From contig CP029803.1 of NCBI GenBank assembly GCA_003226295.1, positions 1,048,211-1,112,210 of the forward strand: 64,000 nucleotides of DNA, written 5' to 3'. Positions 45,836 through 53,485 of this stretch are shown here, piece after piece. Source of the DNA: Candidatus Moanabacter tarae (GTDB taxonomy: Bacteria; Verrucomicrobiota; Verrucomicrobiia; Opitutales; UBA2987). Every line of letters starts with the position of its first letter. Within the stretch, counting starts at the first letter, position 1. The position numbers and the translations under genes are program-made. Under the pieces are notes generated by a model. It saw only the letters and a program-made list of their open reading frames with translations, had not been told where the DNA came from and searched no databases.

Positions 45836-46810
45836 TTAATAAAGTCCCGACGCTCGTGCCCTTTGTTGAACAAGAGACAATACAACATCTGTTGTTGGAG
45901 TTTTGACTTCGACAAGTCGTCCCATCTCCTGGACCACTGTCAATAAAGCATCGATTTCCATGTGTCGTCCCCTCTCTAGATCCTGCAACATGGATGTTTT
46001 GTGGGCTCCCACCGCTGCTGCTCCAGCAATACGTCTATCAACATCAACGCCAAAACGTACGCCCAATCTCTTTCCAATCGCCTGAGCTTCCAGCATCATT
46101 GTACGTGCTACCTTACGGGTACCCGGTTCGGTCGCAATTATATCCAACGTCGATAAGGTAAGAACGCTAATAGGATTAAAGCATAGATTCCCCCAAAGCT
46201 TAACCCAAATTTCATTTCGAATCTGAGCACGAACGGGTGCTCTCAATCCCGCTCGGTTCATGATCTCGCTCAATCGTGAAACGCGATTAGTCTTACCGCC
46301 AATCGGTTCTCCCAAGCTGAATCGGTCCCCATCAATATGACCAATCAAACCTGGTTTCAAAATTTCTGTAGCTGGATAAACAACACACCCAATAGCCCTT
46401 TCCGGTCCAATCTTATCCCATTGCTCACCCCCTGAATCAATACTCTCAAGTCGTTGATTACACCACGACCCTTCTAACCCATAAAAATACCAGAACGGTA
46501 TGCCGTTGTATGCAGTCACCACTGCTGTATCAGGACCGAGCAAGGGTTGTATGGAATCGACAATACCCGGGATAGATGGTGCCTTTAGCGTAATAATAAC
46601 GTAGTCCTGAGGACCAATGTCAGCTGGATTACTCGTGCAAAAAGGGTGCGCTACACGAGTTTTGCCCTCAGTGTTCAACTTAATCCCACTCTCTCTCATT
46701 GCCTCGAGGTGCGGGCCACGGGAAATCAACGACACTTCCTCCCCAGCAAGGGACAATTGAACGCCAAGATAACCGCCGACCGCCCCGGCACCGTAAATAC
46801 AAATCCGCAT
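45836..46810 (-). CDS. 2-dehydropantoate 2-reductase-like (ApbA/PanE) protein
   Basis: 324 residues. Rossmann motif IYGAGAVGGYLG, the conserved TAYNGIP and GEPIGGKTNR, then IRNEIWVKLWGNLCFNPIS with the catalytic Lys-type residues, and a C-terminal MEIDALLTVVQEMGR. ApbA/PanE enzymes reduce ketopantoate, though the family includes related acid reductases. The start overlaps the acyl-CoA ligase stop by one base (TAATG), indicating coupling. That linkage to an oxalate/acyl-CoA ligase makes a role in an acid catabolic step more likely than pantothenate synthesis; inference. Confidence 0.78.
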   Translation of the reverse strand: MRICIYGAGAVGGYLGVQLSLAGEEVSLISRGPHLEAMRESGIKLNTEGKTRVAHPFCTSNPADIGPQDYVIITLKAPSIPGIVDSIQPLLGPDTAVVTAYNGIPFWYFYGLEGSWCNQRLESIDSGGEQWDKIGPERAIGCVVYPATEILKPGLIGHIDGDRFSLGEPIGGKTNRVSRLSEIMNRAGLRAPVRAQIRNEIWVKLWGNLCFNPISVLTLSTLDIIATEPGTRKVARTMMLEAQAIGKRLGVRFGVDVDRRIAGAAAVGAHKTSMLQDLERGRHMEIDALLTVVQEMGRLVEVKTPTTDVVLSLVQQRARASGLY

Positions 46811-48342
46811 TAGCCAATGCCAAGTTTTTCAGCTAATCCAATGCGTTGTATTTTCCCAGTGGGACCCTTTGGGATTTCGTCAAGGAAAAGAACTTTTCTC
46901 GGCACCTTAAAATTTGCTAGCCGTTCATTAGCAAATGTCTGAATGTCGCGCTCTTCAGCCTTGTTGCCTTCACGCAAAACGATAGCAACGGCAACTTCTT
47001 CACCGAGTTTAGAATGAGGCATTGCAAAGGTCACCACCTGTTCAACTGATGGATGATCCATCAACACGTCATCTATTTCAAGTGGAGAAATCTTTTCTCC
47101 ACCTCGATTAATAATCTCTTTCAGGCGACCGGTGATCGTCAGGTATCCGTCCAAGTCTAACTTACCTTGATCGCCAGTACGAAACCAGCCGTTCTTAAAG
47201 GCCTCATTATTCGCTATCGGATTATTCTCGTACCCCGACGTAACGTTTGGACCTTTAATAACTACCTCGCCAACATCTCCAATCGAAAGAAACAAACCTT
47301 CTTCGTTCATAATGGCCACCTCAGGTCCAGCCGCTCGACCGACAGTGCCCGGTTTTCTCTTCCCTGGAGGAAGAGAATTACAAGTCATTTGATGTGCAGC
47401 CTCCGTCATCGCATATGCTTCCACAACAGGAGAACTAAAAACCTCCTCCAACCGCTGCATTACCTGAGGCGGCAGGGAAGCAGAGGAAGATCGGATGAAA
47501 CGAAGTCCATGGGAATCAATAATGTCCTGATTTCTTCCAGCCATACTGAGTATCATCTGGTGCATGGTCGGAACCGCTGTGTACCACGTCGGTTTTGCTT
47601 CCTCCAACCAGGAAAAGAACCGTAACCCATTGAAACCCGGAGTACAAAACACCGATGCCCCAGCATAAAGACTTGAAAGAATCCCAGCAATTAGACCGTG
47701 TATATGAAAAAGGGGCATCACGTTTAGGCAACGATCTCTCTTCTTTAAAGATAATGTTTCGCAAATATGCTCAGCTGATGCACATACATTCCGGTGCGAG
47801 AGAGGGACAATTTTCGGCCGTGATGTGGTACCTGAAGTATGCAAAACAAGGGCAACATCATCAACACTCGCCAGACCTCCAGACAAATCCGATTTTGAAT
47901 GCCTAAAATCTCCTCTGGGTATAATCTTAAATCGCCCCACGGGACCAGAATCATCTAATACAAGATCAAGCACTGGAATATTAAGTTTGTCTGCCGCATT
48001 AACTGCCGAAGAATTACTTCCCGCCTCCACCAACAAGGCTTTCGATTGAAGATCGGCTAGATAAAACTCAAACTCCTCTTCTCGGTAGGCAGGATTGAGG
48101 GGTGCTGTTGTAGCACCCGAAGCAATAGACACAAAGGCCATTGCCATTTCCGGGCCATTGGGCAGAACGATGGAGACTCGATCGTTTCGACCAATGCCAA
48201 ATTTATTTAAGCTCAATACCGTTTCGTCAACCTGCTCCCGCAGGTTCCCATAGGTGAGCTCTTTCCGTTGAGAACCTAAAATGGCAACGGATTCATCTTC
48301 CCCGATCGAGAGAAGTTTTCTGACTGTACTGTACTTGGGCAT
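46810..48342 (-). CDS. AMP-dependent acyl-CoA synthetase, oxalyl-CoA synthetase-like (AAE3/Pcs60 type)
   Basis: 510 residues, ANL-superfamily adenylate-forming ligase that makes an acyl-CoA from an acid. ATP loop LHTSGTTSRPKIVPLSH, A5-type YAMTEAAHQM, GWFRTGDQG and the C-terminal lysine loop GPTGKIQR. The segments YAMTEAAHQ, GPNVTSGY and GGEKISPLEIDDVL resemble plant AAE3 and yeast Pcs60 oxalyl-CoA synthetases by recollection. Oxalate is therefore a good candidate substrate but other short dicarboxylates cannot be excluded. The PanE-like gene is translationally coupled downstream. No oxalyl-CoA decarboxylase or formyl-CoA transferase was recognised. Confidence 0.77.
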   Translation of the reverse strand: MPKYSTVRKLLSIGEDESVAILGSQRKELTYGNLREQVDETVLSLNKFGIGRNDRVSIVLPNGPEMAMAFVSIASGATTAPLNPAYREEEFEFYLADLQSKALLVEAGSNSSAVNAADKLNIPVLDLVLDDSGPVGRFKIIPRGDFRHSKSDLSGGLASVDDVALVLHTSGTTSRPKIVPLSHRNVCASAEHICETLSLKKRDRCLNVMPLFHIHGLIAGILSSLYAGASVFCTPGFNGLRFFSWLEEAKPTWYTAVPTMHQMILSMAGRNQDIIDSHGLRFIRSSSASLPPQVMQRLEEVFSSPVVEAYAMTEAAHQMTCNSLPPGKRKPGTVGRAAGPEVAIMNEEGLFLSIGDVGEVVIKGPNVTSGYENNPIANNEAFKNGWFRTGDQGKLDLDGYLTITGRLKEIINRGGEKISPLEIDDVLMDHPSVEQVVTFAMPHSKLGEEVAVAIVLREGNKAEERDIQTFANERLANFKVPRKVLFLDEIPKGPTGKIQRIGLAEKLGIG

Positions 48343-48773
48343 GTTTCGATGTGTATTTCTTCGTGATCGTTTTCAAATGGCGCACAGCATACAAGCAATA
48401 TTCGATCCCTTTTTGACAAGTGTCTGAATCAAAGAATCGATACCACAGCGCAGCTTTCTACACGGAGGAAGGATGAACAAAGCAGGATTTCCCGTATTCG
48501 AAATGTCTTAGGAATTATTCCGATCACCTCAAGCAATCGTTTCAACGATGTTCTAATTTCCTCACAATAAACCACATCGAAGAGAAACAGAATAACGGAA
48601 ACCAAATTGTTCCATCCGAAAGTCCGCCTAAGCAATTCACCTCTTCGGATTATCGAACCAATGTGAAACATTGAGTAATACCCACAAATTTAGCCACAAT
48701 TCCCATATACTGGGGCGGGCAATCTCCCATTCAAAACAGCAGTCATTACAAAAGACAGACCATATAGTCCCTA
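48343..48773. other. Intergenic region without a recognised gene
   Basis: Between two minus-strand genes. It contains an open minus-strand frame of 80 codons (48429-48671, start ATG) with no recognisable family, no Shine-Dalgarno sequence and ordinary base composition. A GGAGGAAGGATG on the plus strand at about 48464-48475 looks like a ribosome site but opens a frame of only 12 codons. No clear hairpin or repeat was seen. Confidence 0.35.
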
Positions 48774-49994
48774 TCAATCAAACTGCACCTTTCGTTGCCT
48801 TAGAGCCTTCCCTTTACCACGAAGGATGTCTTCTCTCTGCCAAATTCGAACTATCTCTAAAATCGGATCGTTTTCTCCCAATGTCCCTAGCAGTCGTTCT
48901 TTTGTAAACCACTCCCACCGAATCCCCTCGTGGAACGAATTTTTAAACAATCGTTCCGAATCAATAAACCCATACACCCGACACACCTCGTTCTTCGACT
49001 GAATGTCCTCAATATACGACATCCAAGGGACTTCGATATTAAGTTGTTTGTGAATAATATCCTGTAATGCACTAATTCTCGCCCCTACATCCCATCCGAC
49101 ACCTTCTTCCTCGTCTGCGGCTTCGCCACCAGGCAAAGTCCAATGATCACTGTTGTGTTCACGCACTAGCAAATATCTTCGAGTCCCCTCCCATTCTCTC
49201 TCGACTAATAACCTGGTGGAAGTGATTGGTTTATCAAAATGAATGGGAAGCAACCTCTTTCCCTCCACACTTAGCGATTCATAAGCGGAACTTGTGTAGG
49301 GAAAATATCCCGCAGCGGGCGGCGCACTTACACCGCAATATTTCAGGAAGAAACCACAACGATCTTCCCTGGTATCGCCCGACGGAGGGAAATGCCAGGT
49401 ATGTCCATGCATCAAAAGCAAATCCCCTGTATTAAGCTCAGGATCAATAAAAGGACCCAATCGATCTTTATTTGGACAACTTAAATCCCGGATCCGAGCA
49501 TTCTCATCGATCACCTCCGCCAATTTATGAGATCCAGGTGACACAAGTAGAGGGCCGAATGAGTTATCAAAGTCATTCAGCGGTATGATCGCAAAAAGCC
49601 AATTCATGGAAGAGCCTACTGGCCTCCATCTCTTATAATCGCAGTGAGCTCCCCCACCTTTGTCCCCGGGACTCCTTAGGTAAGCGACAAAAGCAGTCAA
49701 ATAAGACGATTCGCCTAAAAAAGATTCCACAGCATTCACCACCACAGGATGTTCTACTACCGGCACAAACCCCGGGTCGGCCATTTGATTGCCTTGAATT
49801 GTATATTTCCCAGGAGTGGGATATTCCAAGCCTTCGCCATCAGTCCAGGCCCGCCCACCTCTGGTATACTCTTGGACCAAAGAACGATAGTGTTCGGCTT
49901 CATCCAATGTTAATACATTACGAATGATATGGTAGCCCTTCTCTTGGTAGGCACCCTTATCTTGGTCGCTTAAGATAACTTCTTTTTTTACCAT
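48774..49994 (-). CDS. PhyH dioxygenase fused to a degenerate Nudix domain
   Basis: 406 residues. Residues 1-235 are a PhyH dioxygenase: H117 and D119 in AHCDYKRWRP, distal His at 198/201 in MHGHTWHF, and Arg at 209/212 for 2-oxoglutarate. Residues about 260-372 have the Nudix order of strands: RLLVEREWEG, YLLVREHNSDHWTLPGGE, VYGFIDSER and GIRWEWFTKERL. The Nudix box is present as a frame (GGE then about 20 residues) but the REUxEExGU core reads QDIIHKQLNI, without catalytic glutamates. So this is probably a dead Nudix used for binding. Known single-domain relatives lie beside it at 50171. ATG at 49994; a structured stem directly precedes it. Confidence 0.78.
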   Translation of the reverse strand: MVKKEVILSDQDKGAYQEKGYHIIRNVLTLDEAEHYRSLVQEYTRGGRAWTDGEGLEYPTPGKYTIQGNQMADPGFVPVVEHPVVVNAVESFLGESSYLTAFVAYLRSPGDKGGGAHCDYKRWRPVGSSMNWLFAIIPLNDFDNSFGPLLVSPGSHKLAEVIDENARIRDLSCPNKDRLGPFIDPELNTGDLLLMHGHTWHFPPSGDTREDRCGFFLKYCGVSAPPAAGYFPYTSSAYESLSVEGKRLLPIHFDKPITSTRLLVEREWEGTRRYLLVREHNSDHWTLPGGEAADEEEGVGWDVGARISALQDIIHKQLNIEVPWMSYIEDIQSKNEVCRVYGFIDSERLFKNSFHEGIRWEWFTKERLLGTLGENDPILEIVRIWQREDILRGKGKALRQRKVQFD

Positions 49995-49997
49995 GTT

Positions 49998-50060
49998 CTG
50001 AGATTAATGTCAGAATAATTTAGCCAATTTCAATCACACTGGTAAATTGGCTGATCTCAG
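49998..50060 (-). promoter_or_regulatory. Nested inverted repeat in the leader of the PhyH-Nudix gene
   Basis: Outer stem CTGAGAT (49998-50004) pairs with ATCTCAG (50054-50060); inner stem AGCCAATTT (50022-50030) pairs with AAATTGGCT (50044-50052). Both are perfect. On the message the structure ends three bases before the start codon at 49994. It lies 110 bases past the upstream PhyH stop, so it could also terminate that gene. Confidence 0.5.
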
Positions 50061-50170
50061 GATTGAAAGGTATGATTCCCACATCCATTACTATATTTAT
50101 TAATTAGGTTTCTAATTAAAGAAATCAATGACCCTCTACCACCTAAAAAGGAAAAGTCTTAGAAAATTTA

Positions 50171-51064
50171 CTATGAATAATCTATAGCTTCAGGGCCCTC
50201 CCACCTCCGCAGACTAACACCAAACGCATCACGACGCATACCATCAGGACGATTAGGAAGATCGTATTCAATATCGCGAGTGTTGAGGCTTCGAAAGTAG
50301 GGCTGAATATCTTTGGGTAGACTAGCAATTTTTACTGGATCCCGTTCCTCCACCTCCCCTATGGGGCCGGACCAGGCAGGACGATAAGCGAGAGCATACA
50401 TCCGCCGATCCCTATCGCAATGGTTGGGAAAGTTTGCATGAAAAACTTTTTGGTTAATTATCACAGCCGATCCAGCCTTGCAGGTGATCATTAATTCGTC
50501 AGGATGACTGAGGTAACGAAGATAGGGATTGGCGTCCCGGTGCATGGAAAGATGAGATCTTGGTATGACTTTGAATGGAGACCGTTCCGGAGTAAGATCA
50601 TCTAGGTAATATAGGACGCGGGCCAGAATAGGTGAGCTGGATTGAAGACCAAAGATCTTAGAGCCGTAAGGCTGAGCATCCGTATGCATAGCAATTCCAG
50701 GATGACCTGGTTCTGATACAACATAAGCGCATGAGGTACAAATAAGATCGTCACCGAAAAGGTAAGTAAGAAAATCAACAATTTTGGGGTTCCCTATTAC
50801 CTTAATCGCAGTAGGAGAGTCGGTCCACTGTACATCGGAACACCCTCTCTGGTGAGGACTATAATCCACCGCCTCTGTCGGGATCCGGTCAAGCTCCATC
50901 CCAATTGATTCAGTCTCTTTGACTGAAAGGACATCGGGGATAACAACAAATCCGTTGAATTCGATAGATCGAATCTGATCAGCCCGGGTTAGGCTAGCCC
51001 AATTAGTTGTATCCTGTCGGGCGTCGGCAATGCTATCTCGACTGTTGGTAAAAGAAGTGTCCAT
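50171..51064 (-). CDS. Phytanoyl-CoA dioxygenase (PhyH) family protein
   Basis: 297 residues. Iron ligands H127 and D129 in IAMHTDAQPYG, H209 in KVFHANFPN, Arg at 220/221 in DRRMYALAY. The N-terminal 30 residues are charged and probably not part of the domain. The lack of a VEWHQD motif and the GIAMHTDAQ version sets it apart from the two at 18932 and 39352. The same orientation as the PhyH-Nudix fusion 176 bases downstream suggests they act on related substrates. ATG at 51064. Confidence 0.82.
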   Translation of the reverse strand: MDTSFTNSRDSIADARQDTTNWASLTRADQIRSIEFNGFVVIPDVLSVKETESIGMELDRIPTEAVDYSPHQRGCSDVQWTDSPTAIKVIGNPKIVDFLTYLFGDDLICTSCAYVVSEPGHPGIAMHTDAQPYGSKIFGLQSSSPILARVLYYLDDLTPERSPFKVIPRSHLSMHRDANPYLRYLSHPDELMITCKAGSAVIINQKVFHANFPNHCDRDRRMYALAYRPAWSGPIGEVEERDPVKIASLPKDIQPYFRSLNTRDIEYDLPNRPDGMRRDAFGVSLRRWEGPEAIDYS

Positions 51065-51226
51065 TATATTATAGGAAAATAATTTTCTAAATTACGTTAC
51101 AGTTAGTTACAAGATAAGAACGGGAAATTCCTCTACATTCAATACCCCAAAGAGGTCGTCCAGAGTTGCCTAGAGGAGGAAAATCATCCTAGGTTTCATA
51201 AGCAAATTATTATATCAGGTCAGTCA

Positions 51227-52255
51227 GTGATTATTCGAATAAACCCAACGGAAGCGCACCGAATTTCCATGCGCATTCTCGAAGTTCGTATGGGGGCTCC
51301 CCACCACATTGCGGAAGCTACCACATCAGCTCTTATCTATGCCTCACTTCGTGGTGTCGAATCCCATGGAATCGGACTTCTATCAGGCTATGTTGATCAA
51401 TGGAAAAAAGGCCGGATCATGCCAGATGCTGAACCAAGGAAATTAAAAGAAACAAAGACAACTATCCTATTGGATGCTCAGCAAACACTGGGACACTATG
51501 CTAGCCTTAGGGCAGCTGATAACGCGGTAGAGAAGGCGCGAAACACTGGCGTGGGAACCGCTGTTATCCGCAACAGCAACCACAACGGCGCAATTGGTTT
51601 TTACGCTAACAGGATTGCAGAAAAAAAGATGCTTGGAATTGTAGCCAGTGCTTGTGCTCCCCACGTTGCTCCCCACGGAGGCACCAAAGGAATTCATGGA
51701 ACTAATCCTATTTCCTACGCCATACCTAGGAAAACCGGAAATTCAATTGTCTTTGATTTCGCAACAGGTTATTCGGCTGCCAAAACTCGAAAAATAGCTA
51801 ATACAACAGGCCATCTGCCAAAGGGATTTATGGTAAACAAGGACGGAAGGCCGACAACTGATCCTAAGGACATCGAGACAGGTTGGATTCTCCCAACGGC
51901 AGGGAGCATTGGATATGGGTTGGGCATTCTAGTTGATGCATTAACAGCTGGTTTAGCCGATTCGTCCATCGGACAAGAAGTTCCTCTAGTATCGAATGTT
52001 AAGGATCCCTACTGTGGAACATTTAGCGCCATCGCGCTCTCCCCCGATGCATTTGGAGGTTGGGAAGGGTTCAGCTCGCGAATTGAAACTCTTGTAGATC
52101 AAATCCGAAACACCCCCCCCCAAGATCCTAACCACCCAGTTCGCTTGCCTGGAGAGCGCGGTTGGGAGGAGCAGCTAAACCGGATCGACAAAGGAATTCC
52201 AGTTGAGGAAGAAGAATTGAAGAACCTAAGGCAGTTAGCTTTCCTTGATTCATAA
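51227..52255 (+). CDS. Malate/L-lactate dehydrogenase family (Ldh_2) oxidoreductase
   Basis: 342 residues, PF02615 NAD(P)-dependent 2-hydroxy acid or ureidoglycolate dehydrogenase. Catalytic His is in RGVESHGIGL (H47); NSNHNGAIGFY and HGTNPISYAIP follow, with the IVFDFATG strand. GTG start at 51227 with no good Shine-Dalgarno sequence. Members include malate, sulfolactate, ureidoglycolate and pyrroline-2-carboxylate reductases. In this region a role in oxidising a hydroxy acid to a keto acid, for example ahead of the ThDP enzyme, is plausible but not shown. Confidence 0.86.
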   Translation: MIIRINPTEAHRISMRILEVRMGAPHHIAEATTSALIYASLRGVESHGIGLLSGYVDQWKKGRIMPDAEPRKLKETKTTILLDAQQTLGHYASLRAADNAVEKARNTGVGTAVIRNSNHNGAIGFYANRIAEKKMLGIVASACAPHVAPHGGTKGIHGTNPISYAIPRKTGNSIVFDFATGYSAAKTRKIANTTGHLPKGFMVNKDGRPTTDPKDIETGWILPTAGSIGYGLGILVDALTAGLADSSIGQEVPLVSNVKDPYCGTFSAIALSPDAFGGWEGFSSRIETLVDQIRNTPPQDPNHPVRLPGERGWEEQLNRIDKGIPVEEEELKNLRQLAFLDS

Positions 52256-52426
52256 TTAAAAATATAGCCCTTCCCGAAATTACTTGAGCCTGAATAACAA
52301 TGAGTATTCCCAGATCTTAGATGGATCCAGAATTATGGCTAAATATTTACGTTATTGGGAAGATCCCAAACCCTAATTGATTCAGTTATCCAAATTCTTA
52401 GAATCAGGCAGTATTGCATTCATGCT

Positions 52427-53167
52427 TCAACGCCCCTCTACATCGAGGTATCCTCTCTTCCTAAGGATCCTTAAAAACACATAAATCAGTAATCCGATAT
52501 TAAGGAAAACAAGCCAGCCCACTCCCAAGCTCAGAGAACCATGAACAAAATTCCTCAGCATTTCAAAGACCGTGTAGGCAACGATTATAGCGAAAAACCC
52601 TGAGTATTCTCGCTTAAGTACATTTCTCATGGAGAATGGGAGCCTGTCTTGACGCCAGATTCGGAATCTGGGCCAGTATGCAGGGGTTACCCTGGCCCAT
52701 TCAATATACGGAGTTCCGAATTTTTCTAACAGAAAACGCTCCTCTACCAGCATAATGCGTTCGAGATAAAAGAAAACCACCAATACCATAATAGCCGTGA
52801 ACCACCAGACTTGAACCGATAGAATCATCCCTAGATAAATAATGAAATTACCAAAATAAAGTGGGTGGCGATGAATCGAATACATTCCAGTCGTATTAAG
52901 TGATTCGGCTATTTGCTCAGTGGTGCTTCTACCAGAAGTACGTTTTGGAAGATGGGCCACCGTGATACATCTTATCGTAAATCCAAAAAATGACAGGACG
53001 ATGCAGGCGCAATTATATAGTTGGTCACCAACACCTCCAAGAGTTAGCTTGGAATTAGAGGAGTCAGCAAAAGCAAAAAGAAGGAGTGGAATTGAAAATA
53101 ACAGAAAATAGCTTCTTCTTCCAAAGAGCCAGCCACCTTGTTTTTCTAGTTCTTCTCTAAGAAGCAT
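52427..53167 (-). CDS. Isoprenylcysteine carboxyl methyltransferase/PEMT-like membrane methyltransferase
   Basis: 246 residues with about six hydrophobic segments. The SAM-binding membrane methyltransferase motif is LNTTGMYSIHRHPLYFGNFIIYLG-like, carrying the RHPLY element, and EERFLLEKFGTPYIEW, with the conserved E-E of ICMT-like enzymes. In bacteria these may methylate lipids, quinones, or small thiols/carboxylates. No protein substrate with a CAAX end is expected. ATG at 53167. The following intergenic region holds a palindrome. Confidence 0.76.
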   Translation of the reverse strand: MLLREELEKQGGWLFGRRSYFLLFSIPLLLFAFADSSNSKLTLGGVGDQLYNCACIVLSFFGFTIRCITVAHLPKRTSGRSTTEQIAESLNTTGMYSIHRHPLYFGNFIIYLGMILSVQVWWFTAIMVLVVFFYLERIMLVEERFLLEKFGTPYIEWARVTPAYWPRFRIWRQDRLPFSMRNVLKREYSGFFAIIVAYTVFEMLRNFVHGSLSLGVGWLVFLNIGLLIYVFLRILRKRGYLDVEGR

Positions 53168-53485
53168 TAGTTAATAACTCTTTTCGAAGCTAAATAACAA
53201 AGATGGCTGAAACAGGAATTGTAGTAAAGCCTCACGTTTCGTCTCTTAATGTTAGCCAAACCTTAAAGTTAAAAGATTGGATTCTAATCCAATTGTACAT
53301 TTTAATCCTATCGATAGAATAAACCAAATTCCATAAACATTTGACCAAACTTAAATTAAGATAAACACAATAGTCCCAGGATTTCCAATTCGATTTCACG
53401 CATTTTGTCGTCACTATAAATCTACGTGCAAATTTGCACATCTATTTGATTAATTTAAAAGTCCTTTTATAAAGACACAAACCCT
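53168..53485. other. AT-rich intergenic region with divergent promoters expected
   Basis: 318 bases between the membrane methyltransferase (minus) and the ThDP enzyme (plus). It is AT-rich and has a 14-base perfect palindrome at 53426-53439. A minus-strand open frame of 69 codons within it looks spurious. Nothing else recognised. Confidence 0.4.
53426..53439. promoter_or_regulatory. Perfect palindrome, candidate operator for the ThDP enzyme gene
   Basis: GTGCAAATTTGCAC reads the same on both strands and ends 46 bases ahead of the ATG at 53486. The size and position fit binding of a dimeric repressor, but no regulator gene is adjacent. Confidence 0.35.

Noticed and set aside
48429-48671. Minus-strand frame of 80 codons in a 431-base gap
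   Set aside because: No family match and no ribosome site; mentioned only as content of the intergenic region.
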